NCBI RefSeq assembly: GCF_050873445.1
Contig: NZ_JBNMIU010000059.1
Location: forward strand, 1-13,046
Source of the DNA: Acidaminococcus sp050873445
GTDB taxonomy: Bacteria > Bacillota > Negativicutes > Acidaminococcales > Acidaminococcaceae
Direction: 5' to 3'
Length of the DNA stretch: 13,046 nucleotides
The notes beneath the pieces were generated by a model. The model was not told the origin of the DNA. It was given only the letters and a program-made list of their open reading frames with translations, and did no database searches. Numbering within the stretch: the first letter of the stretch is position 1; every line of letters begins with the position of its first letter. The position numbers and the translations under genes were made by a program. Below, one piece after another: positions 1 to 6,179 of the stretch.

Positions 1-132
1 AGTAACTTACCGCTTTCCTGTCGTGCTATGTTCCCGTATCAGCTTTCACTTTGCGGTAAGACAGGTCAACTCACCCATGATTGTGGGTGGTAGTACCAAA
101 CACTACTATCAATGACGCCCATCTGGGCGCAC
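1..132 (-). mobile_element. Group II intron, 5' end (domain I start), inserted in the portal gene; runs off the window
   Basis: Read on the minus strand, the portal reading frame gives way at position 132 to GTGCGCCCAGAT, matching the GTGYG 5' end of bacterial group II introns and closely resembling my memory of the lactococcal Ll.LtrB start. Further in, GAAAGCTGATACGGGAACA (47-29), followed by an AGCAC and a GGAAAGCG block, is the typical conserved domain I segment. Stems visible on the plus strand are 90-94 with 102-106, 72-77 with 84-89, and 17-22 with 60-65. Such introns are self-splicing ribozymes and retroelements, usually carrying a reverse transcriptase/maturase ORF in domain IV. That ORF, the exon-binding sites and the 3' end lie outside this window, so splicing competence cannot be judged. 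Orientation matches the portal gene, as splicing requires. Recognition is by pattern memory, not by a covariance search, but the match is extensive. Confidence 0.88.
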
Positions 133-903
133 GCCTTCTTCCAGGACGGCCACTTTGCCGGCATTGCTGCTGCCACCAAACTGGGACTGCCAGGCTTCCC
201 GAACCCGCTGAGGATCTTTGATGGTCCCCGGATGCTCCAGGACGCCGCTGGGAGAGGCCCCATTGGCGAAAAATTTCGCCCCGAACTCCTCGCAGGCGAT
301 GGCCATGCCGATGGCGTTCTTGGCCATTGCGATGGGAGAATAGCCCACCAGGCCGTCAAAGCCAAGGCCGGGAATGTGCATCACGTTCTCCTTCCGGAGC
401 CGGACCGTGCCGTATTCTTTAATTTTTGGGTTTTCGTCTGTGGCTTTGGTATAGAGATAGTAAATCTCCCCATCCCCATCCCGGCACACTTCCATCCGGT
501 CCGGCATCAGGGGATACAGGGCTACCACCTGCCCCCTGCCATTCCGAATGATCTGGGCGAAGGCATTGCCCCACAGAAGAAGATGGGTCATGAGCGTCTC
601 CCGGAATACGAAACTTGTCATCTCCGGGTTAGGGGCATCGTGAAGAAGCCCCGCAAGGGGATGCTGGAACTCCCGGACTTTCCCGTTTCCTTCCCGGTTG
701 TACCGGAAGAGATGGAGGGGCAAGCCTGCGATGGATTCTGAAAGGACCCGGACGCAGGCATAGACTGCCGTCATCTGCATGGCGGACCGTTCATTGACGG
801 CCTTCCCGGAAGAAGAGCCGCCAAAGAAGAACCAGTGCCCGCCGCCCAGAAGGCTGTTTCTGGGCTTGTCCCTGGATTTGAAGAGTTTGGAAAATAAATT
901 CAT
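133..903 (-). CDS. HK97-family phage portal protein, 5' exon, interrupted by a group II intron
   Basis: The portal forms the dodecameric ring through which DNA enters the capsid and where terminase docks. The 257 codons here match the N-terminal half of HK97-type portals: an 'AVNERSAMQMTAVYACVRVL' start region, ESIAGLPLHLF, the WGNAFAQIIRN stretch, and HIPGLGFDGLVGYSPI at about residues 177-192. Family members are usually about 400 residues, so roughly the last third is missing. The frame ends at a glycine codon (133-135) and the next bases are intron. Unspliced readthrough would add only seven codons (VRPDGRH) before TGA at 109-111. The start ATG (901-903) has an AGGAG box about seven bases upstream. 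The gene normally follows the large terminase directly; here an antisense XRE cassette separates them. The 3' exon is expected beyond the window. Confidence 0.87.
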
Positions 904-927
904 GAAAGACTCCTTTTATTTTTTGGC

Positions 928-948
928 AACCGACTTTTAGTCGGTTTT
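928..948. other. Strong hairpin in the portal leader / behind the XRE promoter
   Basis: AACCGACT (928-935) and AGTCGGTT (939-946) form a perfect 8-bp stem with a TTT loop. On the plus strand it is followed by TTCCC, a weak terminator tail; on the minus strand it sits about 25 bases upstream of the portal start codon, just before an A-rich stretch and the ribosome binding site. It could terminate stray plus-strand transcription or structure the portal mRNA leader. Confidence 0.5.
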
Positions 949-975
949 CCCATTGACGACTCGATTTCGCGTCTA

Positions 976-1004
976 GTGACAGAAAAAAAGCCTTGTACTA
1001 TGCT
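976..1004 (+). promoter_or_regulatory. Probable sigma-70 type promoter of the XRE gene
   Basis: GTGACA (976-981, five of six matches to TTGACA) and TATGCT (999-1004) are separated by 17 bases. An AGGAGG box at 1012-1017 precedes the ATG at 1027. The spacing fits a host-type promoter that would work in the lysogen independently of phage late regulation. Confidence 0.5.
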
Positions 1005-1026
1005 TGCTAACAGGAGGTAATGTGAT

Positions 1027-1479
1027 ATGAAATTTGGAGAAAAGATTAGACGCTATCGAGAAAACAATAACCTGACCCAAAAGGATCTAGGGGATCAGTT
1101 ACATTTAACAGACGATGCAATCTACAAGTGGGAAGCTGGGAAAAGTTTCCCAGATGTCCCTATGCTTCGAAATCTTGTTGAACTCACAGGCTATGATGCT
1201 GAAACTCTGACAAACGATAACCGTTCTATCGAAGCCTATTACGGGCTTCCCGTTTCTGCTAAAACGTTCTTGTATGAAAAAACGATCAACGCAAGAGATT
1301 CAGTTCATGAAATCTATGATATTGGGTTACGAAAAGGAGTAAAATTACATCGTTTTACAAACCGCGGTGGAGAAGAATACTCAGCCATTTACTGTGGTTC
1401 AAATGAAATTTTTTCTTGTCCACGAAAAGAAGAAAAGGAAATGATTTATTACTGGAACACGAACGAAATCAATTTCTAA
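1027..1479 (+). CDS. XRE-family helix-turn-helix regulator with a C-terminal domain of unknown function
   Basis: A 150-residue protein. Residues 3-58 are a Cro/C1-type helix-turn-helix: FGEKIRRYRENNNLTQKDLG, then DDAIYKWEAGKSFPDVPML, the usual second and third helices plus the 'KWE.G...P' signature. The remaining 90 residues, rich in Tyr, Asn and Lys, match nothing I can name. It is the only convincing plus-strand gene here, lying convergent to the large terminase and divergent from the portal, and it breaks a gene pair that is normally contiguous. Its DNA is visibly more AT-rich than the neighbours, suggesting separate acquisition. It has its own promoter, an AGGAGG site nine bases before ATG, and its own terminator, so it looks like a 'moron' cassette expressed in the lysogen. 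It could act in immunity, superinfection exclusion or control of late genes; the sequence does not decide which. Confidence 0.82.
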   Translation: MKFGEKIRRYRENNNLTQKDLGDQLHLTDDAIYKWEAGKSFPDVPMLRNLVELTGYDAETLTNDNRSIEAYYGLPVSAKTFLYEKTINARDSVHEIYDIGLRKGVKLHRFTNRGGEEYSAIYCGSNEIFSCPRKEEKEMIYYWNTNEINF

Positions 1480-1483
1480 ACGT

Positions 1484-1514
1484 AAGCCCTACTCACAACG
1501 AGCAGGGCTTTTCT
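1484..1514 (+). terminator. Intrinsic terminator of the XRE gene
   Basis: AAGCCCT (1484-1490) pairs with AGGGCTT (1504-1510). An inner CTC/GAG stem (1492-1494 with 1500-1502) closes on ACAAC, and a TTTTCTCT tail follows. It starts five bases after the XRE stop codon and ends at the stop of the convergent large terminase, so it may also serve weakly on the minus strand. Confidence 0.75.
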
Positions 1515-3116
1515 CTATACAAAAAGCAGTCCCCGGGAATCGTAGACACTCTCGTGGGCATTGTTCCCGCACCGAATGGCCCGATCCAGGCCCATGATGG
1601 TGGCAATGGCCCCGTCTATCTTTTCCGTGGACTTTTCCTTATCCGCCTTGATGTTTCCGGCCGGATCCCTCCGGATGTAGATGTTATCCATCATCCATCG
1701 AAGGACGGGATGCCCTCCATGAGCAATTCGCTGCTCCAGCGTGAGCTTCATAAGCTCCTTGGTAGGAGGGCTCATGTCCTTGAATCCCTGTCCGAAGGGA
1801 ACTACGGTAAAGCCCATCCCCTCCAGGTTCTGGACCATCTGTACCGCGCCCCACCGGTCAAAGGCGATTTCCTGGATATTGAACCGTTCACCCAACTTCT
1901 CGATGAACTTTTCAATATACCCGTAGTGGATGACATTGCCTTCGGTTGTCTGGATGAATCCCTGCTGGGCCCAGATGTCGTACATCACATGGTCCCGCTT
2001 TACCCGAAGGGGCAGGGTTTCTTCTGGCAGCCAGAAGTACGGCAGGATGCAGTACTTGTCCTGGTCGTCCAAAGGAGGGAACACCAGCACGAAGGCTGTA
2101 ATGTCCGTGGTGCTGGAAAGGTCCAGGCCGCCGTAGCAGATCCGTCCTTCCAGATCCTCCTCCCTCACCGGGAAAGCACAGGCATCCCACTTGTCCATAG
2201 GCATCCACCGAACAGACTGCTTCACCCATTGGTTCAGCCGCAGCTGACGGAACACATTCTCTTCGCTGGGTGTCTCTTTGGCCGATTCACAGGCCGCCTT
2301 CACTTTGTCGATCCCTACCGTGATTCCAAGGGATGGGTTGGCCTTCTTCCACACTTTCGGGTCGGTCCAGTCATCCTGTTCCGCAGCCCCGTAGATGACA
2401 GGGTAAAACGTGGGGTCATGCTTCCGCCCTTCCAGGATGTCCATGGCCTTCTGATGGACTTCATAGCAGATGCTGTGGGTATCCGTCCCGGCTGTGGTAA
2501 TGAGGAAATACAGGGGCTGCATCCGGGCATCCCCGGAGCCTTTGGTCATTACATCAAAAAGCTCTCGGTTGGGCTGGGTATGGAGTTCATCGAACACCAC
2601 CCCGTGGATATTAAACCCGTGCTTGGAATAGGCCTCTGCCGAAAGAACCTGGTAGAAGCTGTTGGTGGGACGAAACACCATCCGTTTCTGGGAGGACAGA
2701 ATCTTGACCCGCTTGCTGAGAGCCGGGCACATCCGGACCATATCGGCCGCTACTTCAAAAACGATGGAGGCCTGCTGCCGGTCTGCGGCACAGCCATAGA
2801 CTTCGGCCCCTTCTTCCCCGTCCCCGCAGCAGAGCAGGAGTGCCACAGCTGCGGCCAGCTCACTTTTCCCCTGCTTCTTGGGGATCTCGATATAGGCTGT
2901 GTTGAACTGCCGGTAGCCATTGGGCTTTATGGTACCGAACAGATCCCGGATGATCTGTTCCTGCCAGTCGATGAGCTCGAAGGGATGGCCCGCCCAGGTT
3001 CCCTTGGTGTGGCACAGGCTCTCAATAAAGGCCACGGCATAATCCGCCAATTCCTTGTTGTAGGTGGACGTTTTGGCCTTAAACTTTGTCGGTTTGTATT
3101 TTTTGAGTTTCCGCAT
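1515..3116 (-). CDS. Phage terminase large subunit (Terminase_1 / HK97-like)
   Basis: This is the packaging motor ATPase and headful/cos nuclease, working with the small subunit and docking on the portal. The 533-residue protein is complete. The ATPase domain has Walker A PKKQGKS (residues 79-85) and Walker B VVFDELH (173-179), followed by the coupling-motif region TTAGT (207-211). The RNase H-like nuclease domain shows GLDLSS with Asp332, AFDRW with Asp420, and KIDGA with Asp501, consistent with the three metal-binding acidic residues. ATG at 3114-3116 follows an AGGAGGG box at good spacing. A terminator-like hairpin lies just upstream and no copy of the cargo promoter element precedes it, so expression probably depends on readthrough from far upstream. 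It is separated from the small terminase by the methyltransferase and a cargo module. Confidence 0.95.
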   Translation of the reverse strand: MRKLKKYKPTKFKAKTSTYNKELADYAVAFIESLCHTKGTWAGHPFELIDWQEQIIRDLFGTIKPNGYRQFNTAYIEIPKKQGKSELAAAVALLLCCGDGEEGAEVYGCAADRQQASIVFEVAADMVRMCPALSKRVKILSSQKRMVFRPTNSFYQVLSAEAYSKHGFNIHGVVFDELHTQPNRELFDVMTKGSGDARMQPLYFLITTAGTDTHSICYEVHQKAMDILEGRKHDPTFYPVIYGAAEQDDWTDPKVWKKANPSLGITVGIDKVKAACESAKETPSEENVFRQLRLNQWVKQSVRWMPMDKWDACAFPVREEDLEGRICYGGLDLSSTTDITAFVLVFPPLDDQDKYCILPYFWLPEETLPLRVKRDHVMYDIWAQQGFIQTTEGNVIHYGYIEKFIEKLGERFNIQEIAFDRWGAVQMVQNLEGMGFTVVPFGQGFKDMSPPTKELMKLTLEQRIAHGGHPVLRWMMDNIYIRRDPAGNIKADKEKSTEKIDGAIATIMGLDRAIRCGNNAHESVYDSRGLLFV

Positions 3117-3148
3117 GGGTGCTCCCTCCTTTCTTTTTACTGGGTATA

Positions 3149-3172
3149 AGAAAAGGAGCCCGGAGGCTCCTT
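3149..3172 (-). terminator. Intrinsic terminator between the 147-aa ORF and the large terminase
   Basis: On the minus strand AAGGAGCC (3172-3165), a four-base loop and GGCTCCTT (3160-3153) form a perfect 8-bp stem running into TTTTCTTAT. It lies 22 bases after the upstream stop codon and about 35 bases before the large terminase start. Confidence 0.65.
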
Positions 3173-3194
3173 GGTTCTTGCTGTCCCCCGTTCC

Positions 3195-3638
3195 TCAAAG
3201 GCTGAAGAGGAAGGCGGGGATTCTTTCGTATTCGTTGCTCATGAATTTCTGGCCGGATCCGTAGATTTCGGTCATCCCTTTCAATTTGCAACCCAGCTGG
3301 GTAAATTGCCAGGCTACCTGGACGGCACTGGACCAGGTGGAGGAAAAAGTGAATTCTTTCACCCCAAATTCCCGGAACACTTTGAGGATCTTTTCCGGTT
3401 CCTGGTAGGTTCCGGAAAGGTCCAGGAGGCTGTTGCCGTGCTTTTTCATGTCGCTGTAAAGCCGCATCATGTTCCCGAAGTCTTCCCCTTCTGCCTGGAC
3501 TTCCTTCACCAGTTCCTGGTAGGCATCCCGGCAGGCCTGCATGGTCTGGGCATCCCCAACCTTTTCTGCTGCATCGAACTTCTTTTCCAGTTCCTCGCTG
3601 CGCCCGTAGAGTTTTTCCATCATTTCCATCTTTGTCAT
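3195..3638 (-). CDS. Phage cargo protein of unknown function (147 aa)
   Basis: A 147-residue soluble protein with no signal or membrane segment. The N-terminal half (residues 1-70) is charged and predicted helical, coiled-coil-like. The C-terminal half contains EFGVKEFTFSSTWSSAVQVAW followed by a Cys-Lys-Leu-Lys-Gly stretch, and it ends EYERIPAFLFSL. I recall similar proteins near amidoligase/DUF4314 genes in gut Bacillota prophages and conjugative elements, without known function. The chosen ATG (3636-3638) has AAGGAGG seven bases upstream. The same frame stays open for 16 more codons to an ATG at 3686, directly below the repeated promoter element, so a longer form starting MYMPKGKAH is possible but has no ribosome binding site. 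The gene is the last unit of the cargo module and has its own promoter copy and terminator. Confidence 0.72.
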   Translation of the reverse strand: MTKMEMMEKLYGRSEELEKKFDAAEKVGDAQTMQACRDAYQELVKEVQAEGEDFGNMMRLYSDMKKHGNSLLDLSGTYQEPEKILKVFREFGVKEFTFSSTWSSAVQVAWQFTQLGCKLKGMTEIYGSGQKFMSNEYERIPAFLFSL

Positions 3639-3670
3639 TTTGTTTTCCTCCTTGTGGTTGTGTGCTTTGC

Positions 3671-3720
3671 CTTTTGGCATGTACATATATCACTCTAAAA
3701 GCAGATAATAGCAAGCAAAT
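3671..3720 (-). promoter_or_regulatory. Repeated promoter/leader element, copy A
   Basis: Minus-strand core: TTGCTA (3714-3709), then TTATCTGCTTTTAGAGT, then GATATATG, then TACATGCCAAA. It is one of four near-identical elements, each ahead of a cargo gene (the others are at 4013-4062, 5067-5116 and 6180-6227). TTGCTA with a GATATA or ATATAT box 17-18 bases downstream can be read as -35 and -10 boxes. Conservation extends through AGAGTGAT into the leader, which is more than a sigma site needs. Confidence 0.7.
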
Positions 3721-3748
3721 TCTGTGTATTTATTCATTTTTTCTGGAA

Positions 3749-3771
3749 CAGGGGCCTTTGCTTGGCCCCTG
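3749..3771. other. GC-rich hairpin downstream of the 59-aa ORF
   Basis: CAGGGGCC (3749-3756) pairs perfectly with GGCCCCTG (3764-3771) across a seven-base loop, 14 bases past the stop codon at 3785. No U-tract follows on either strand, so it may be a processing or stability hairpin, or a weak terminator. Confidence 0.5.
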
Positions 3772-3784
3772 CCCTTCCCCTGTT

Positions 3785-3964
3785 TTACCGGAACTCGATG
3801 GTCAGCATTCCGTTTCCCATCCACCAGGTACTTTCTTCATTCGGGTCTTCTAAAAAGGCTTTCTTGGCTTCCCGGATCATTTTGTTCACGTCGGCCTCTC
3901 CGTATATTTCACAGGCTGCTTTCTTACTGATTTTCTTGGCGTCCAGGGTAATGATCGTTCTCAT
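3785..3964 (-). CDS. Small phage cargo protein of unknown function (59 aa)
   Basis: A 59-residue protein beginning MRTIITLDAKKISKKAACEI and ending in a Trp-rich tail (ESTWWMGNGMLTIEFR). Short proteins with a similar 'WW.GNGMLTIE' ending occur in gut-bacterial prophages and mobile elements, as far as I recall; no function is known. The ATG at 3962-3964 was chosen because GAGGA sits seven bases upstream. The longer frame to 4054 runs back through the promoter element and is therefore not coding. It is a single-gene unit with its own copy of the repeated promoter and a hairpin behind it. Confidence 0.7.
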   Translation of the reverse strand: MRTIITLDAKKISKKAACEIYGEADVNKMIREAKKAFLEDPNEESTWWMGNGMLTIEFR

Positions 3965-4012
3965 GGGTATTTCCTCGCTTTCATGTGCTTTTTGCTTTTG
4001 GGGGCTGTCCCC

Positions 4013-4062
4013 TTTGGCATGTACATTAATCACTCTAAAGGCACATAATAGCAAGCGAATTC
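4013..4062 (-). promoter_or_regulatory. Repeated promoter/leader element, copy B
   Basis: Minus-strand core: GCTTGCTATTATGTGCC then TTTAGAGTGATTAATGTACA then TGCCAAAGG. It matches copy A at nearly every position except the base pair after AGAGTGAT (TTA here, ATA in A). It lies about 50 bases upstream of the 59-aa ORF. Confidence 0.7.
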
Positions 4063-4085
4063 TGCGTATTTATGCAAGTATACAA

Positions 4086-4111
4086 GAAAGAAGAACAGGG
4101 CCTTACGGCCC
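4086..4111 (-). terminator. Intrinsic terminator after the amidoligase gene
   Basis: On the minus strand GGGCC (4111-4107), loop GTAA, GGCCC (4102-4098) and then TGTTCTTCTTTCTTG, a U-rich tail. A second hairpin, CCGCC-TGAA-GGCGG (about 4130-4143), covers the amidoligase stop codon. Together they separate the amidoligase from promoter copy B. Confidence 0.6.
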
Positions 4112-4136
4112 CTTCCCCTGCCTGTGGCTACCGCCT

Positions 4137-5045
4137 TCAGGCGGCGTTTCTCCAGGCGGAATTCCCGGTGAGGTGTTTTAGCATGTGGAGCCGGCAGGTC
4201 TTGAATTCTTCCCCGATAAGCCCCAGCCGGAGCATCCAGCACCGGAAGGCGTATTTCTCGTTGTCCGTCTCCGTCTTTCTGGCGGAGGCTTTCTTCTGGG
4301 TCAGTGCCTGATGGGCCACCGCCAGACAGAACTGGATGTATGCCTTGATTTCCCCGGCGTGGAGGGTGCCGTTGAAAAGCCGGAATTCCACCGTCCCTTT
4401 GGTGAAGGTGGCGTGGAGGTTGAGCCCGTGGTACCGGCTGTTGTTGTAATGTTCATCCCGACCAAAGGGTGCCTGGATGTACCAGATGTCGGCAAATTCT
4501 GCCATGGTTCGGGGCTGCTTCTTGTTCAGTTCCCAGAGGAAGGTTTCATCTGTCTTCTGGCAGTATCTGGCTTCCCGGAGGGCGTCGATCTGGAGGGCAT
4601 GGTAGATCATATCTTCCTTGCTGGCCACCAGGTTTACCAGGTTCCGCAGGGTTTTCGGGGTGAACTTCTCAGCTCCCACATGGATGTGAATCCCGCAGGA
4701 GGTGTTCACCAGGGCCCCGGCTTTTCTCAGGGTCCGTACCAGTTCCTGCAGCTTCGGGATGTCGTCGTAGGAAAGGATGGGGCTTACCACTTCCGTCCGG
4801 TAGTCCCGGGTGGCGCCCTCGATCTGGCCGCCCACCTTTCTCTGAGGTCGGATGCTGGAGTCGCTCATGGCTTTCCATGTCCGTTCTTGGTTATCCAGGG
4901 CGGTGTAGGTATCGTAGGCTCCGCCTTCATAGGTGCCCCGTCCTGTTCCGAAGAAACCGGCCATCAGGTTGGCAGCCTTTTCTCTCGTAATCCCCGTCAT
5001 TTCCATTTCAATTCCGAAGTGCAGTGTTTTCATCCTTCTCGTCAT
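4137..5045 (-). CDS. Amidoligase family protein (Amidoligase_2-like) with a C-terminal domain shared with the upstream 268-aa gene
   Basis: Amidoligases have a glutamine-synthetase/gamma-glutamyl-cysteine-ligase-like fold and are predicted to form amide bonds between carboxylates and amines using ATP. Counting from ATG 5045, motifs are GIEMEM (11-16), TEVVSPIL (84-91), CGIHIHVG (117-124), YHGLNLHA (205-212) and TVEFRLFNGTLHAGEI (218-233). The Glu, His and Arg residues in these are the expected nucleotide/metal ligands. Residues 261-300 (NEKYAFRCWMLRLGLIG and onward) form a separate tail nearly identical to the end of the 268-aa protein. The start is uncertain: ATG 5045 abuts AAAGG, while ATG 5033 (MKTLHFGIEME) begins exactly at the domain and may be the true start. 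The gene has its own promoter copy and terminator. The substrate is unknown. No gamma-glutamylcyclotransferase, often found beside such genes, is present. Confidence 0.86.
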   Translation of the reverse strand: MTRRMKTLHFGIEMEMTGITREKAANLMAGFFGTGRGTYEGGAYDTYTALDNQERTWKAMSDSSIRPQRKVGGQIEGATRDYRTEVVSPILSYDDIPKLQELVRTLRKAGALVNTSCGIHIHVGAEKFTPKTLRNLVNLVASKEDMIYHALQIDALREARYCQKTDETFLWELNKKQPRTMAEFADIWYIQAPFGRDEHYNNSRYHGLNLHATFTKGTVEFRLFNGTLHAGEIKAYIQFCLAVAHQALTQKKASARKTETDNEKYAFRCWMLRLGLIGEEFKTCRLHMLKHLTGNSAWRNAA

Positions 5046-5066
5046 CCTTTCGCTAGGTTTGTGTGT

Positions 5067-5116
5067 TCTTTGGCATGTGTATATATCACTCTAAACGCAC
5101 AGAATAGCAAGGGATT
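5067..5116 (-). promoter_or_regulatory. Repeated promoter/leader element, copy C
   Basis: Minus-strand core: CTTGCTATTCTGTGCG then TTTAGAGTGATATATACACA then TGCCAAAGA. It is the most diverged of the four in its upstream box yet keeps TTGCTATT, TTTAGAGTGAT and CATGCCAAA. Its leader contains a seven-codon open frame (MPKNTQT, stop) before the amidoligase start. Confidence 0.68.
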
Positions 5117-5133
5117 TTGAGAATAATTATTAA

Positions 5134-5367
5134 TTATTTCGTTTCTTTATTCAGTTTTTGCACCTCATCCACCCCATGGATCACATTAAGGTGGGATCCG
5201 TTGTCCCAAACCACCAGGAGGGACCCTATATCATCTACGCCGGTCACCGTGCCTTTCGTACCCAAAGGCGGTGCCTGGGGATCGTCCATCCGGGTAAGGC
5301 GTACCCGGGTTCCGGGAGGGTATTCCTGCTGTAGAAATTCCAGCAGCTCTTTATTGGGAAACCGCAT
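5134..5367 (-). CDS. DUF4314 domain protein
   Basis: A 77-residue protein matching my memory of DUF4314: PPGTRVRLTRMDDPQAPPLG (27 onward in the sense of the family core, about residues 17-36), then TKGTVTGVDDIGSLLVVWDNGSHLNV, a small beta-barrel, SH3-like pattern. No enzymatic residues are apparent; such folds usually mediate binding. The start ATG (5365-5367) has GGAGGG about eight bases upstream and lies inside the end of the 268-aa gene (17-base overlap), so the two are co-translated. It sits between the 268-aa protein and the amidoligase, an association that recurs in Bacillota prophages and conjugative elements. Function is unknown. Confidence 0.82.
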   Translation of the reverse strand: MRFPNKELLEFLQQEYPPGTRVRLTRMDDPQAPPLGTKGTVTGVDDIGSLLVVWDNGSHLNVIHGVDEVQKLNKETK

Positions 5368-6157
5368 CTTTTTTCCCTCCGTTCCGGAAGGCCGCTGACC
5401 CACTGAGCTTTTCCAGCAGGATCTTTCGGCAATCCTTGTATTCCTTCCCGATAAAGCCCAGGCGCAGGAGGAAACACCGGAAGGCGTATTTCTCGTTGGG
5501 GACTTCATGTTCTTTGGCCGTGACCCGTTTGGCGTTCTTGGCAAACTGGCACAGGGCCTTCACCAGTCTGGAGTAGGCTTGGACCTTGGCGCCGTCCGCT
5601 TCGTGGAACCAGGGGAAGTTGATTTTCCCTTCGCTGCGGATGATGGTCAGGTCATCCGTCCCCAGGGCCTTTTTGAAAAGGCCGGCTTTAGAGGCCACCA
5701 GGTTCTGAAGTTTCTCGAAGTCTTCTTCCGTGAAATCGTCCGGAAAGGAAATGGTGAGGGTGTCGACTTTCTCAGGAGTTTCTTCCGGTTCCTGGGCTGT
5801 TTCAGGTTCCGTCCCTTCTTCCAGTTCAGCCGTTTCCTGGGAAAGTTCTGGTTCCGGGTTTGCATCCGGTTCTGCCGTTTCCTTTACGGGTTCTTGTTCC
5901 GGAGTTTCTTCCGTTGCTGCCTGTTCTGCAGCCGTTTCTTCTGGCTTGAATCCTCTGGCTTCCAGTTCTTTTACCACCTTCTGGAACAGTTCTCCGTCTT
6001 CACATTCCATGGCACCGTTTTTCCACACCATAATGCTGCCGATCCGGTAAGCCTTGGTGGGAAGAAAAAGGTACTTTGCCTTTTCTCCCGTAATGGCGCT
6101 GATGGCCTGGACCAGTTCTTTTCTCGCTGCACCTTGTCTGTTGTATTCGACCTTCAT
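5351..6157 (-). CDS. 'Virulence-associated' type phage/mobile-element protein with acidic linker (268 aa)
   Basis: Three parts can be seen. Residues 1-70 (MKVEYNRQGAARKELVQAIS...YRIGSIMVWKNG) resemble the N-terminal domain of proteins labelled 'virulence' in gut prophages and conjugative elements. Residues 71-130 are a low-complexity linker dominated by Glu, Pro, Thr and Ala. Residues 132-263 begin DTLTISFPDDFTEEDFEKL, contain NFPWF (180-184), and end with NEKYAFRCFLLRLGFIGKEY and a Gly-Ser-Ala-Ala-Phe-Arg-Asn tail that is also found at the end of the amidoligase. No catalytic motif is recognised; an adaptor or substrate role is possible. The start ATG has TAAGGAGGT eight bases upstream. It is co-transcribed with DUF4314 under promoter copy D. 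The 'virulence' name is historical and should not be read as evidence of pathogenicity. Confidence 0.8.
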   Translation of the reverse strand: MKVEYNRQGAARKELVQAISAITGEKAKYLFLPTKAYRIGSIMVWKNGAMECEDGELFQKVVKELEARGFKPEETAAEQAATEETPEQEPVKETAEPDANPEPELSQETAELEEGTEPETAQEPEETPEKVDTLTISFPDDFTEEDFEKLQNLVASKAGLFKKALGTDDLTIIRSEGKINFPWFHEADGAKVQAYSRLVKALCQFAKNAKRVTAKEHEVPNEKYAFRCFLLRLGFIGKEYKDCRKILLEKLSGSAAFRNGGKKDAVSQ

Positions 6158-6179
6158 GATTGGTACCTCCTTAGGGTAT

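Noticed and set aside
1416..3149. Long plus-strand open frame (577 codons) across the terminase region
   Set aside because: It is antisense to the large terminase, whose motifs are all present on the minus strand, and the translation shows no recognisable domain.
3671..4054. Longer frames through the promoter copies (MLLSAFRVIYVHAKR and MLLCAFRVINVHAKG starts)
   Set aside because: The apparent protein similarity is only the translated promoter/leader repeat; real starts with ribosome sites lie downstream.
5760..5950. Tandem repeat array in the 268-aa gene (recurring TTCTTCCG/GGTTC words)
   Set aside because: It is the DNA of a Glu/Pro/Thr-rich linker; there is no fixed repeat period and no spacer structure, so not a CRISPR or satellite.
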